Of a stretch of DNA of 64,000 nucleotides, positions 40,535 through 53,949 are shown in pieces. The notes beneath the pieces were generated by a model. That model did not search any database, had not been told where the DNA came from, and worked only from the letters and a program-made list of their open reading frames with translations. Each line of letters opens with the position of its first letter. The stretch's first letter is position 1. The stretch is from Tigriopus japonicus (Eukaryota > Arthropoda > Copepoda > Harpacticoida > Harpacticidae), in the NCBI GenBank assembly GCA_010645155.1, contig CM021312.1, positions 4,977,158-5,041,157 on the forward strand, written 5' to 3'. The position numbers were made by a program, and so were the translations under genes.

Positions 40535-43273
40535 TCACTTGTAGCACGAAATCAAATCTTTGGCAAATTTATGGCTCATTTCCTTTCTTTGGCGAAAGGT
40601 CTCGTCGGGAATGAGCTTCATGTCCAATTCCATTTGCGCCAATCGTCGCCAGGCCGGGATTAGGTGCTTAAGAATGATACCTCGGGTTTTAGTTGGACCT
40701 GGGTCCAAGATCGACGTGATTGCTAAAAGATCCTGCGTGATCTCGACCAAAGTGGAGCAATTGGCTTGAGAAGGTTCCTCTTTGGCTAGCGAGAGCATGA
40801 GTAAATACCGTACCTGGAAAAAGAAAGATCAACGTTGGAACTTGGATGATTCGAAGCTTAAGCTTTGAACTTGAAACGCGGGCATTGGAATGAATCGCCT
40901 TTCTATTTACAAGTTTAGATGATTATTAATGGGAACTAAAACCATCTGTTATGCCGAACAGCTCTTTTTAAGGTCCCTAGACGATTTTCATTCGATCTGC
41001 GTTCGAACTGCATGCACGCACTCATTCTCTCACTCTCTCATCTCGCTTTTGTTTCACCGTAATGACTTCTGTTGGAACAAAAGGCCATGTGCACAAGCTT
41101 TGGAACCTCCTTCTCTTTATGGAAACGGAGTAGCAAACCCAGGGAGAAAATAAGGGGACAAAAAGGTACCTGAGAATGTGGGTGAGAGGAACAAAGTTAA
41201 GGCACATTGATTTCAGCAAGAATGCAATTCGCCAAACTTGATTCCAAACTAACCCAAAGGCGCACGCTCGCTCCAAACACAAAAGCCCCCCTTCTATCCT
41301 ATCCCTTGAGATCTAGTGGAAAGTGGACCGGGCACACGGAGTAGCTAGCTGGTGCCACATTGATGCAAAGATTTGTTAAGGAAGAAAAATGGATTTGAAT
41401 TTGGTATTCCACGAAAAACTTTTAAGTTTCTCACCTCGAGGATAAGGTAGTGGTTGGGATGAAGATCCAAACAAAGTTGGTCCAAGAGCGAGATCAGATA
41501 CTTTGGCTGCGTCGATTGCTGCATTGTTTGTCTAAACGTCAAAGCTTGAATTACTGATTGACTGTTGTACCATCAGTGACATTTGTGTGTGTCGTCTCAC
41601 TCACCCAATTATTTTGGAATGATTTCCAAGACGCTTAATGATCTTTTTCCTGGCAAGCACCTTCTGGCAGCTCAAGCATGACCAGAACGATCCGAGGTCC
41701 ATTGGAACCAAATAACTGGGACAGTTAGGAGACCCCTTTGACGAGCCACATTTCAGGGAAGGTTCACATCTAAGGGCACTGACAAAAGAGTTCAATTCTG
41801 TCGGATCTTGGCATCGAAGGCATATGCATTGAAAGTGCCAACGGCCTTCCAAGGCCACTTGTTTGTCAGGCAGACCAATGTTGAAAGACACATATCGGGT
41901 GGTGATTTCCGCTCCTTTATGAATGAGTGTGCGAGCCCTCAGCTCAAGACTTTATCGGGCAATCAAACCAGATTACTAGGATTCCCTTTTCCGTTACCTT
42001 GATACCCCCACAAGTTTTAAAACATCTTTTGGCAAATTCCAACTCAAGCTGAGAATTCAACGGAAGATGCTGAGCTCTCTGAAAATTGTAAAAACTTTTT
42101 CCTGATTCAATTTATCCCTTATTTTGCATTGCCACCCAAGAGAAGCGTGCATTGTAAAGCAATGCCTCGCCAAAATCATGCCCATGTACATGTATGTACT
42201 AGCCTAAGATATATTAGGACATTGAGTTCTAATCTGAGAGAGTGGTGGGTCTTAGCCAGGCGAAAAGGGAATCCTGGCTTGTCAGTCTACCAATAATTCT
42301 TCGGGTTTATGGTGCAATTGGTATTTGGTATGCATGAATGGTTAATCATGGCGTAGCGCTCGAACAAGCCGGATCCTGATCCGAATCCAGCTCCTTCCAA
42401 GGACTTTGCATTGGTGAGCATCTTGCCGACGCAGTTCCAAATTTCCACCTCATTGTACCCTAGTTTGAATTCCTCTTGAATGACCCGCGTCATTCGCTCG
42501 TGCAAGTCTAACAAGATGGAAGTCTTGGGTTGATCAACACCGGGCGACAACGAGCCACTTTCATTTCCATTTTCATAGCTGGCTCTTTGTCGCCTTGAAG
42601 CCAATTCATCTTTAGCGCCTCCATGGAATGTAGGAAGACCCATCGGAGAGATGAGCATGCTCGAAGTTGATTTCGAGTTCTCGAGTTCCTCGAGTAAAAC
42701 GAGACGAAGCGGTAGAAGCGAGGCTGTCAGCAGACGCAGGGTGACGTTCTTCTCGTCCTTGGTTTTCGATTTCTCACTGCCACTAAATGTAGGGTCCGGA
42801 GCACGAAAGCCATGTCTTTGAAGCGCTGGACATTCCAGGGTTTGATGCAATCTTAGCGTGCTTTGGAGGGGACATTTGATGGAGCATAATGGGAAGTTAC
42901 AATGGACACATCGGACGCGTCCGTCACATCCGCAGAAACATTCGACGCAAACAAGGCTCTCGATCTGACTAGAAGGACCGACCACGAGCGGAAGCTCCTG
43001 AAATATCAGGCCCCCCGGCTCAATATCCTTAGTGGCTGTCATAAAACGACCCACGAGAGGTGCATAGTCAATTTGGAACGGCAGACAAGATCCATCGTGG
43101 TTGCCGTCCAAGGAGAAATGGTATTTAAGATGATCCTGGGAGCAAAAATAAATTTCCTCTCCACATCTGAGGCACATTGTCAGAGATGAACTGGCCTCCA
43201 GACACCAAAAGCAGGCTGCAATCTGAGGATCTCGGGCCTTCAAAATATTGTTATTCTTGTCAAATGCACTCAT
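40535..43273 (-). CDS. SET and MYND domain protein, SmydA-like
   Basis: Likely a member of the SET/MYND family, probably the arthropod-type SmydA group; catalytic activity of that group is not assured. Exons in gene order: 43273-42291, 41949-41605, 41531-41435, 40813-40535, summing to 1704 nt (567 residues). An N-terminal MYND-like zinc module runs from Cys21 to Cys63, with His in place of one usual Cys (CSQDH). A second MYND-like module, Cys109 to Cys148, has the canonical order ending H-x4-C and interrupts the SET region. The SET signature NHSC is at 311-314 and its Tyr in TTRY at 347. The post-SET cluster begins CICLRC at 369-374. The C-terminal helical region ends in LISCYK. The start at 43273 is preferred because a splice acceptor (TTTCAG) lies 16 nt upstream; a longer frame from 43306 would read through that acceptor. 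The acceptor of exon 3 is the least certain. Confidence 0.85.
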
Positions 43274-46200
43274 GTCGAATATTATAGCACTGAAACAAAT
43301 CACCATCCACTGAACATTCAGGTACTATCACGTGCTTCATGTGAGGAGGACACAACTGTCCCTCCTCCACTCAAAACAACTGGGATTGACCTCAAACGTC
43401 AATTTGGAGCACTTGTTCGGAGCACGTTACCAAAAACAGACTTTCTACTCTTTGAGGCCAAATGTTGTTGTTCCTGGCAAATCCACATTTAATGACACCA
43501 CACGAGGCCATTGTCCTCACACAGCTGTTAACAATGAATTGTGCTCTCATTTCTCACTTTTCACCCAGACGTATTTAGGAAGGTTGGGTAAAAGGGAAAC
43601 GATTGTCAGGTCGGGTCGACAATTCTCTGAATATTCATGCCAACTTGGGGTGCTCGGTACCTCTTGTTCCTTCTTTCCCAACTTGAACGGTCCATGTCCG
43701 TCGGCACATACATGAAGTACATACCGTACTTTTTGTTGAATTGACCCATGTCGAGCAAGAGCAGAATGAGAGTACTATATACTATGCACATGAGTGTGTG
43801 AGGAAAACGGTGGCCATTTCGAACCCCCCAGCATGACAAATGAAATTTTTTTCGTCCCAAGGAAAAAGGAACGCGATCCAAGTATCCAAGTTTTGAAGGT
43901 CTCGGGGTCACGCCTGGATCAACGACTGGCTGACACCTTCCATTTATCCTGGAGATCTTATCTACACATAATTGAGTACGCATTTCCAACGGCACGAAAT
44001 TGGAGCAATCCAATTTGTGTTAGCTTCGTCTTTGTTTTTTTGCTCAAAGTTTGGTGCAACTTTCAGGTTCTCATTGCCATCGTTTGATGTTGCAAACATG
44101 TGGAAACAACCATGGACGTACGGTGGCAATCCTTTACTTCATACATGGAGAAGAAAGAGTCTTCAAACTCAGTTTGGGAAAAGTGCCTCGTTCCTTTTCT
44201 ACTTTGTAACTAGATGCATTTTTGTCTTTCACATGTTGCAGCACAATGGTCCGTGTCTAATGATGATGGGCACAAGGTAGCTTTGGGGGTTATCCATAAC
44301 CTACTTTTTCATTTTCTTAGCGAGTATCAAAACCTGAAAACTGATCGCTATTTGGAGGAAAAACAAATATTTACAACTTCCAGAGCTTTACCGTTCCTCG
44401 AAAAAAGGAACGCGGTACTCACGAATTCCTTTTCAAAAAAAGGAATGGCATTACAAATTACTCGTTATAAAAGTATTTTGCCTAATTGACTAGTTTTTGG
44501 GAGCTTTGTCACTTTTATGAGGTGTGTTGATGAACTTGCTCAGAATCCTATAGGATGTATAGAACAAAGCGGCAAAAGAAAACATTTATTTTGCTGATTT
44601 GTCCAGTTAATAACATTTGAATTAGACGGAGTCACTGTTTTCTTGAATTTGCTGGATCTTTTAAATTGATCAGTATCAATTTGATTGAGTACACCAATAG
44701 AGTAGTCGGGAAACTACTAAATATGTACGAACATTTGGCATTTTTTGACATTTGGCCACTTCTTAATAAAACTAAAATTTACATTTTCTTCTTTTTTTAC
44801 TCTTTTTCTGACCTTTTCACTTGAAGAAGTGAAAATTACTTACAGTAAAAAATATATCAAAAACTAATCAAGGAAGAGAAAAAGTGACCATGTTCTTTTT
44901 CATCGGATAATCCCTTGAATAATCAAATAGTACTAACTTGGGGGATTTGCCCATGTTACAAACTTTGGTTCAAATTGTTTTAACGCAAACTATCGTTTTC
45001 ATTGAAATCATCATGTAAGCAAAATCCTTGGAAGATCTAAGCAGAATATTTCCGACAAACCTAATTTGAATTGGCTCTTATTTGCTACTGTTGAAATTCG
45101 ATCTGATTTTCTATGTGCTCAATGATTTTTGCGTGCGCTACTTCGTCGAGACTGCCAATTCATGTAAAACAGTACACTCGTCACTGCTGTGAATGTTGCG
45201 TTCGTTCATAGAGAATATCCAAAAAGTGACCCTGTGGTTGAAGACTTCAGACCAGGGGTGCTATCAAGATCAACCACAGTTTTTTCACAGTATTTTTGCA
45301 CTGGACCAATGCCATTGATGGCAGCCCTAAAAGATTGAACAGATTGAAATCCGATTGAATCCCATCACTACTATTTGCTCATTGCCCCAATAAACAGCTT
45401 GGAGCTCACCATCCTCCATTATGGTATATCTAAGGAGCGGAAAGTAAATTGAAAGAAATTAAGTTATAACCTTTTTTGCCCTTTTTGAGCATTATAAATT
45501 ATTTTGTGGTTTTGAGCGATTTTCCAACTATTTTGAACATTTTTCTGGAACTTTGCATTTGTTTCTTGGATGTTTTATTTTTTACTTTTTCCAGGTTACT
45601 CCAATTTTTATGGATTTTCCGAAAATGATATTAGAATTCCATACATTTGAAAAATTTGAGCCTCTCCAAATTTTATAATTGATTTTTTGATATTTTAATT
45701 TTTTGAAAACAACATCCTGTTGGAGGAGACTATATATTTTTTAACATTCCTTTCATCAAAAACATCCGTTAAAATGCACCCAAGATTTTTAATATGTACC
45801 GTAAAATCGTGAATTATCATCTGTTTAACTAACTATTGCAACTTTTTTCCGGACTGTTTTGGCATTTTTCAAATATTTTTGCAAAAAGTCCAACTAAAAA
45901 TTCATAATTTCTATTCTTCAAATATCGGTAATAATTGTAGTTGTTGTGAATTTTTGAGCTCTTTTTCTTGAAAAGAATCAGTTTTAGAATTTTAAATATG
46001 TTAAAAGAGAGAAACAGTTAATCTTGAAAAAATAACGAGTAACGGGAAGTTTTTGAGTATTTTGGTCGCTACAATTACAGCATTTTTTAAATGAAATGGC
46101 ATTACAGTTCCGTTTGCGAATAAAGGGAACAAATTACTGGTGTTTCGTTACAAATATTTTCGTTACAACTGCTCTGACAACTTCACTTCTGAACTTTTAC

Positions 46201-46485
46201 TATTGAGAGGCATTTAATATTGGCACTTATTTCAATAAAACTTTTTCAAGTGAAATGATCTGTTCCAGAAATGATTAGGATAAATTTTAGGATAAATGAA
46301 TAAAAAATCATGCATGCTTCTATATTTGGCTCCCTTTAAACCCAGGGGTCAAAGATTAAACGCCTATTGTTAAAGAAGTGAATTTACCACATAAAGGAAA
46401 GAAAACAACGCACATCTTTTCTTCATAGATTTAGCTAAAAAAACCGGAGCACTGAAGTGGAAAATAACGAAACTTTGACAGCACT

Positions 46486-46555
46486 TTTTTTTTTTAGTAT
46501 TTAGTACTTTACTTTACTTTAGTTTAGTTTAGTACTTTAGTACTTTAGTATTTTT
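46486..46555. repeat. Low-complexity TTTAG/TTTAGTAC repeat
   Basis: A run of Ts followed by an irregular array of TTTAGTAC, TTTAC and TTTAG units on the + strand. No coding sense. It is too irregular and internal to be called telomeric. Confidence 0.7.
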
Positions 46556-47934
46556 CGACATCTGTGCCGTGGGGAATTTATGAGGAAAAGCATCATACCC
46601 TAAGATTGGCTACTTTGGAGGACCGTCGTGAAAGGGGAGATGCAATACAATTTTTTTTGAAAATAAATCTCTCTCGCAATCGGCCACAAAACTTTAACCC
46701 GCAATCAGACCATTGGAAATTAAGTAGTGTCAAAAGTTCAAAAAGACGTCCGAAATATTTTTTTTTACTATGAGAGCAATCTTTATCAAAAATTTAAGAT
46801 ACATTACAATTCGCTCCCAACAAGTGTATCGGAAATAAGCCAATGGCTTTTGGGAGCTAGCATACTAGGAATGAAAACGATGTGTTTTTTTGTCAAGTCA
46901 TTGAGGTGAGCACTTCAGGGATTGGATATCAGTAGAGCAAGGATAAAAAAGTTTAAAAGTTTAAAAAAATACTTTTTGCCCTTTTTAATAGAATTAAATT
47001 TTTTCAATCAAAACTTCTTTTACTTTTTTACTTTTTACAACCATATTTGTACCTCACTGCAATTTTTTAAATAAATATTTAGCAAATGCTTTCATATTTT
47101 GCACTTTCACGCAAATCTGCCGCTTTTGGGTTTTTTGGGCCCTTTGCGTCTTGTGCTTGTCAATGCCAAGGATAATAACGAAAACTTACATGTTTGTTTG
47201 ACCTCTGAAATCGCTTTCATCTCTAATTTTACTAGCGTGAAATCAAATCATAAAAACATTGTCTAACATCTTTTGCAAACTTTTTCGACACACTGAAATA
47301 ACAATTATTCATGCGTGCCATTTGCTCAAAACCAACCTTTTCTATTACAATTTTTCAAAATCTCTTTCAAAAGAAGCTTTTGAAATAGTGCGAAAGAAAG
47401 ATGGCGTTGTAAACCAAAAACACTAGAATTGGATGTGGCTCCTCCAAGAATTTTCGGTAAATCCTTGGAACTAGAGCTACTTGGAACTACTTCAGCCGCA
47501 ATAATCTAATTGTTTACAAATCTTATAGGTGAACAAAACACCACAACAAAGTACGAAACATAGGTCAAAAAAGTAATTTATTCATTCATGGATGACTTTT
47601 TATCAAGTGTAGATAGATATTAGTACTTCAACCTTGCAAAGGAGTTCCAAGAGTCAGATTAAAATTCATGTATACTTATATTTAATGAAGAGTTGACTTT
47701 TATGTATACAATTTCATAAACTTTTCCATTACTAAAATGCATGATAGTCATTGCAACACATTAAAATGCTGCCTGGCTGCAGATTTTCATGGATTTCGTA
47801 GGGTACACGTACTTGACTACGCTTAAAAGCTTAGATTTGGCAACTTTTTAAAACTTTTTTGCCGTTTTTTCTACATTTTGAAAAACTTTTTTCTTGTTTT
47901 TTTTCTACTTTTTTCCTTGCTGATTGAACAATGA

Positions 47935-48590
47935 TATGTATGGCTCTTTTGAATCGGGCGATCGTAGGCATTTCATTTCCTTAAGCTCTGTTGGGATACT
48001 ATTCCATAGAATCTTAGCTTGGTGGAGAAGCAATGCTATTTCTTGGGCTCCCTTGCGACATCTCCTCTCTTTTGAGTGGTAGTGGTCATGCGATTATCCA
48101 GGTTTTTTTTATTGGAAGTCTTCGTAAAATGGAAGCAAATGTGTGTTCTTGGCCTTCCAATTTGTAATCAACGTGGCCTTCATGCACACCTGATTGAAGC
48201 AGAGAAATCCTAGACCTAGATTTGTGCTCTTTTGCAATCTGTATTCTGGGGATCGGCAACCACTTTTGGGTCAAGGCCCACGAAATTTGATTCGTGTTGT
48301 CAGGGGCCCACCAAACTGGCATTGTTAGGTTCAGGGGCCCACAGATTACAAAATCAAAGAGGTTTGGGCCGTTTTGGCCCACAAGTACAATACTGTGGAT
48401 GACTCTCGGGCCCACTATTTTGGACTTTCTCCATAGTTTCTTGGCCTACCAACGACCACCCTTGGGCCCACATGTGGGCCGCGGCCCACTGGTTGCCGAC
48501 CCCTGCTGTATTCGATTCACATCAATCTCTTCTCACCAAACTTCAAATATTATTCAACCACATATCTTCCCCGTAACCCTAAATGGTGAT
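47935..48590 (-). pseudogene. Decayed non-LTR retrotransposon reverse-transcriptase tail
   Basis: Read on the - strand, 47971-48015 encodes WNSIPTELKEM, and after a frame change 47941-47971 encodes MPTIARFKRAI. This resembles the conserved ending of many non-LTR retrotransposon reverse transcriptases (a W/F-N-x-L/I-P motif, then an FKR segment). Further 5' on the same strand (48090-48240 and 48514-48590) are fragments in shifting frames with stops, for example GLGFLCFNQVCMKATL, that could be the preceding thumb region. A hAT-type element interrupts the relic at 48247-48505. The assignment rests on short motifs only. Confidence 0.45.
48239..48513. mobile_element. Non-autonomous hAT-type element with 8 bp TSD
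   Basis: The 8 bp CTGTATTC occurs on both sides (48239-48246 and 48506-48513), the target-site length typical of hAT transposons. The element between them (48247-48505, 259 bp) has terminal inverted repeats: 48247-48262 matches the reverse complement of 48490-48505 at 13 of 16 positions, with GGCAACCA perfect. The end sequence CAGGGGTCGGCAACCA is the kind of terminus seen in hAT elements of many animals. The interior is rich in GGGCCCAC and encodes nothing, so it is non-autonomous. Confidence 0.85.
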
Positions 48591-49843
48591 TGAAAATGAA
48601 ATATACTTCATAGCTGATCTTTTCGTGGCTTGTCCGCTTAAGCGCTTGACCGCTTCTCCCCATTCTTCGGGCAATTCGGGTAATCACTAAATACCATAAA
48701 TCGTCATTTTAGACGCCTGAGCGCTTTAAAAACACCCAAAAAGGGAGTAAGTTAAATGATGAAGTATGCTTTAAGAATGTTTTGCCATACACAAACATAT
48801 GATCTGTGAGCATATGGTTTGTGTTTACAAGGTTTATTAGTTACACTCTCTGTCTCAAAGAAAAACTATGCCTTTTCAAACTTTGGCACTGAGAAGAGCC
48901 CAGAATAATTGTGGTAAAACGAGGGCTAACTCATTCATTCTGCCTAAGATTACGCATTAAGCTTTGAGAGACCATAACTCTTGACTCCGAAGTTCGTTTA
49001 AGTTGAAAACTGAAACAGGGAGTCCACTCAATCCAAGCAAGCTCTCATTTACAGAAGAGTATAATTGATTTGTTCTTATTGGAAATCATAGTTAGGTAGT
49101 CACTCATTCCAAAGAAATTCAAAGGATCTCAGATTTTGGCGCTGTACAATAACACTAAAATGAGAGCAAATTGATATGACCATCCAAGGACACCTGAAAG
49201 GAATTATATTACTATTACTACTATTACATATGGGTTATCCCTGGGCAATCAGAGATTTTGGATCTAGTTCTATTTTATACATTTTTAAATTCATGGATAC
49301 TTCCTATATTTGTTGCCTAAAAGTGAGATTACTTCAATTTACTGGCCAGACTAAAAATTGCAAAAGTTAAAAAGCTAAAGCTGGTAACACGATATATATT
49401 CATGCTTTCTAGGTTTGTTATTTAGTCAATAAGTGGGATTTTTCTGAACGGGCAAATCGTTACGTGTCACCCTGTATGTAATGCAAGGAAGCTATGCAAT
49501 TCAAAATGTGGTACTTAATTTAAGGTTCATTTGTAATTTTCTGATCAGTATTGTGGGGAATCATAAACTATGGGACCCACAGTATCACTAAAACGTTTTT
49601 GAATGATGAAAAATGATTTTCCTTTTTCCAACTTTCTTGATGTAATCAAGAGAAGCCAGTAAAGGAGTCGAGAATGTCTAAGTGCAGGCAAAATTTCAGA
49701 CTAGTACCTAAGTAAAAGCTCCGATCAAGATGTGAATAATTCAAACCATCAATTGATTCATCATATGCCAAATATAGATATATTTTCTGCACAAAATCAA
49801 ACCCAACGACGACGCATAATCAATCAATTCAAACCACCTCTCC

Positions 49844-52805
49844 TCAAGCCGTGGTAGAGGGTCGGATTTCCAACATCGATTTGGTGGCCTCATCAACGAG
49901 AACTATCAACTCCGCCAAGTGTTCGATTCTCCCCGGATCCAAATCGAACTCGTTCTGGATTTTCCCCACCAGGAACATGACATCCACATACAATTGAAGG
50001 CGAATCTTGTCATCATCCGACACGGCAAGACGTCCTTCCTCAGCCCCGCCCATCCCGCCCCCAGGTCGACTGTCCCTCACTCGTTTGAGGCGTTTCAAGG
50101 ACTCCTCCATCTTCTGGACGGCCGCCAAGACTTCGGAAACGTGCTTGAGGAACTGCTCGGTAACGACCGCGAAAATTGAGCACTTCCAAGCACGCGAAAT
50201 GTCCACTGAGCAGCCTTTGGCGAGCTCGTTGGAATTGAATTGGCTAATGGGATCGAGTAATGCGATCAAGTAGGTGCATGGCTTGGATGGGATCTCACGG
50301 TTGGTTCGTCGGTAGAGACGAGGGATATCGGCCACTTGCTTTAAGTAGGGCAAGGCCTTATCAAGAATGTTCTGCGTGATTAGACCCGAGAGGAACTGAA
50401 GTTTCGTCCTCAATTGATCGCAACCCGTGCTCATGGCTTGCTCAAGCACGTCCAATTGGTCTGGCGTCAGTTTATCTTGGAATTTAGGCAGTATCGTGTG
50501 TGTGAACAATTTGTCTTGGACCTTTCTGGCCAGGTCATCCACGTCTTGGTACAGACGAATTAGCTCTTTCGTTTGACTCTTGTACGGCACACTTTTGGTC
50601 TTGGCCCCCTGATCCGAGGCCGATCGATGATGACTTTTCTTATGGGTGTCTTTCAAAGACACGGAAGAGACACTGGGTCGGAGAACCTCTTCGGTTGGGA
50701 CCTCAAAGGTCATTTCCGGGGCTGCTTGGACGGCTGTAGCGAATCGGGAAAGGATCTGCAAGGTCAACTTCCAGAATCGATGGGCCAGGGCATCCAAGTA
50801 GAGCTTTGGATCCCAGCATTTTTCCATGGCATGGAACACGATCTGAGTGATCCGGAGCTGAAACTCTTGGTCCTCGGCTGAGGTTTCTTGAAACATGTGA
50901 TTGACATGAGTCTCCACAGGAGAGGCGATCTCTTGGAATCGAATTTGGAAATACACCGGAAGGTTCCATTTGGAGAAAAATGTGCCATAGGCTGGACAAG
51001 CTCGAAACTTGTCCAAAGCGTGGGCTGATCCTAATTCTCGCTCAAAACGTTCCACGAACTCGAGACTCGAGGTGTAATGAACGAAGAACTTGTCCGGATT
51101 TCCGGCTGAGAAAATGAACGGGATGTTCTCCTCGATCGTCTCGACAATTTCCGGCCAAAGCGAATTGACCAGGAAATCGAAATCTTTTTCACTTTGACCA
51201 CTGCTGCTTTTAGCTTTGCGGGAACCGGATGTTAGCAGTAACAATTGCGACAATTTCTCAGGAATGACCCTTAACACTCGATGGAACATTCCTTGGAGAC
51301 CCAGGGGATCATTGGTAACAAACTGTTCGGTAATGATCGGCTCCAAGTAGGGTTGGATCACTCGAATTCGGACCAAGGCTTCAGCTTCTCGAACTCGATC
51401 GACGGTGGCAAAAATCCGGAGACAACGCTTGAGAACCTCGGTATTCTGTTGGGCAATGGCCTCAAGTAATTGACTTTCGAGCGATCCGTGTAATCGGTCG
51501 CCAATCAACTTGAGTCGAGGTTGCATTTCTTCGACAAAAGAGGATGCTTGACACTTGCTGACGCAAAAATTCAAATAATTGATCTCGGCTGCCACACGTT
51601 CGACCAGATCTCCGGACAATTCCGGCTCTGATTCGTCGCCACTCAAGCCCAAAAGACGTTCCACTTTGTTGAGCGTGCCGATGATGTGTTCTAAATTTTG
51701 CAGGGCGGTCTTTTGGGCGTACACGTGTTCACGGCGAGCTAAAGTTTCGTGCAGACATTCCCAAGTTTGACACAAGGATTGCTTGGAAGCCAGAACTTCG
51801 TCCTTGTACACCAGCAAAGGACGCTCGAGATTCTGGAGACTCTCGTCCAATCCAACCAATTTGGTGGAGAGGTTCACGAAATCCGCATAATCCTCGTTGA
51901 TCAACTCGATCATGGACGATCGCAAGACCTGAAACGAATTATTGGTCAATGATAATTATTAAATACAAAAACATCTAAGCAGAGGAAAAGCATTTCAGCA
52001 CCTCTGGAGTAAAAAACCATAATATGTTTTTGCTCCATTTGACAAATAGCAAATAAAGTGATTGCCATCAGATTGGCCATTTCATTGATAGGCGTGCAGA
52101 TCTCTAGCAAAAAAGCTTAAATTAGGAAATAAAATGACAAAAAGCGCAATAATTGGCCCGTTTTTCGTTTTTTCGCATCTTGTTGAAAAATACAAAAAAG
52201 TGGAAAACGACAATTATTTTATAGAACTAATCAAATTCACATAGGCAAGCCTGTTGGGGCGGCCTATTTTTTTTTTGTCAGAAATCTGATGATTTCCATT
52301 GTTTTAGTATTTTTCTATTCAAAATTACAATCAATTGTTCACTCGTTCTGCCAATTCTTGTATCAATAGAAGGAATTGCTTGTGAAAAAAATGGGTTCAC
52401 TTTCAATTGGAATTTGCAAGTGACAAACTTGCAAAATATAAAGGCTTTCTTAAAGAATTTTTGAACCTAATTTAATGGTCATCATCATATCTTGAAAGTA
52501 CTGATTGTCCATTAAAAGTAAGAACAAGGCATAAATATGAAAATCGTCTAGGATTACTAAATAATACAAGAACCTCTCACCTTGAGATAGATGCCTAAAT
52601 CATCCCTAAGCGTTTCCAAAGAGACAGCGGCTCCTGGCGAAGACGCCACCGAGGCCGAAGAGTGCCAACGGGTCAAGAACTTGTCCACGGAGAAGTCTGA
52701 GCCCAGAAAGTCGTCTTTGCGAATGCTCAAACCGGCGGGAACGGCGGGCACAGCCGCCATCGCCGCCATTCCGCCTTCCGCGGGCTCACCCGAAGAATGT
52801 CTCAT
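49844..52805 (-). CDS. COG2: Conserved oligomeric Golgi complex subunit 2
   Basis: Subunit of lobe A of the COG tethering complex, which works on the cytosolic face of the Golgi in retrograde vesicle tethering and maintains glycosylation enzymes. Two exons: 52805-52581 and 51928-49844, giving 769 residues, close to the human length of about 738. The N-terminal family block is clear: SDFSVDKFLTRW, then LETLRDDLGIYLK at the end of exon 1, then VLRSSMIELINEDYADFVNL at the start of exon 2. The rest is the expected long helical rod with the coiled-coil N-terminal third and a low-complexity basic/serine stretch near residues 490-520. The start at 52805 (MRHSSGEP) is chosen because a possible acceptor (CATTTTAG) lies about 27 nt upstream; a longer frame begins at 52886. 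It is divergent from UBE2F. Confidence 0.93.
51929..52580 (-). other. COG2 intron
   Basis: A phase-0 intron with donor GTGAGA and acceptor TTTCAG on the - strand. It is AT-rich and contains scattered near-copies of AAATAGCAAATAAA-like sequence also seen near 16040-16110, possibly a degenerate repeat. Nothing coding is seen. Confidence 0.7.
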
Positions 52806-53949
52806 GATCGAAGCTTCTGATGAGATGTTACCGCCTAAAATGACGCTTTGATGTAGGTGAACAACCAATGAGCAATAGGTGAGCACGCCACAAGCAAGAA
52901 AATCCGGGTGGTGGTCCTCATTTTGAGACGATGTAATGCTCGATGTGGATGGATATCATCTATCTATCTCTGTGCCTTTACTTCACTTTGCGTTTGACGT
53001 CAGCAAAATGGCCCAGCTGTTCTATCTAGTGCACTGTCTTTAAGGAGAACAGAACATAGAATCAAGGAGAACCATACAATTCATCAGATGCAGAAAAGCG
53101 AATCATTTATGGAGTGGTTAAGGGGATGGAAAATGACACCAAACTCAAAGAATAGGTGACTCCACGAGAAGATCAACGGATGGAACCTAAGAAAATGGAA
53201 AATGTTAAGCTGACAATTTGTAGGGGGCGAAAACAGTATTGATTAGCAATGCCATTCTCCCAAGGAAGTGAAATCTCAATGAAATATACACAATACACAA
53301 AGTTGATTGAGGATGGATAAAAAAGACATAATATGATATGGACTTGACATGGTTTTTGGTTGAAACAATAGGCAAATTCCCTTTAAGATTGGCGTGAACA
53401 AATTGAAAATTGAAACAGAAAATGAGTGATACTTTATGCCATGATTCAGTGTGCCAAACTAAACATTTAGCGCAATTTGGTTTGTTCAAAACTATTGAAT
53501 GATCGTTGAAATCAATAAACTCGGATATCATGGAATTAACCAACACTTGCCAAATAAATAGTACCAGAGCCTCTAGAGGGCGTAGTTTGTGGCCGATTTC
53601 TCTTATTACAGTGCGCTAGTTCAATTTAATTTAAAAAAAACACATTTTGAACCCGCCTTCCTCAAGTCATTTGTTTCTCATCTCACCCATCCATCCATTC
53701 CAACCCCTCCCATTCATTCTATCCTCCAAATTATCGCGCTCCATCACCGTGCTAAGCTTAATCCTCAAGAAAATGCTGGCTTCATTTTAACATGGTCCCC
53801 CAATTTCTGACCTTCACTCTCTTACTTTGGCATCCCTCAATGGGACAGTCTCAAGCGCGTCAGTGCTGCTGACTTAGAATAAGCTGCAATCCCAGCGATT
53901 TTGGAAACAAAGCGTGAAAACCCAAATCTTTGGTTTTGCCTCTCTCATC
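52806..53949. other. Intergenic region between divergent COG2 and UBE2F
   Basis: About 1.1 kb between the two start codons, which should contain both promoters. No TATA-type element was convincingly placed. No gene is supported in it; the 113-codon frame at 53205-53546 has no motif. Confidence 0.6.

Larger units (their letters stand above)
43274..49843. other. AT-rich intergenic region without a gene
   Basis: Between the SET/MYND start and the COG2 stop I see no supportable coding gene or RNA gene. The stretch is AT-rich, with many poly-T runs and near-repeats such as ACTTTTTGCC and ATGGCATTACA. Identified items are a TTTAG/TAC-type simple repeat (46486-46555), a retrotransposon relic (about 47935-48590) and a hAT-type element inside it (48247-48505). 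The region looks like accumulated decayed repeats. Confidence 0.65.

Noticed and set aside
46486..46555. TTTAG-type array considered as an interstitial telomere
   Set aside because: Units are irregular (TTTAC, TTTAG, TTTAGTAC) and do not match the arthropod TTAGG repeat in a regular array.
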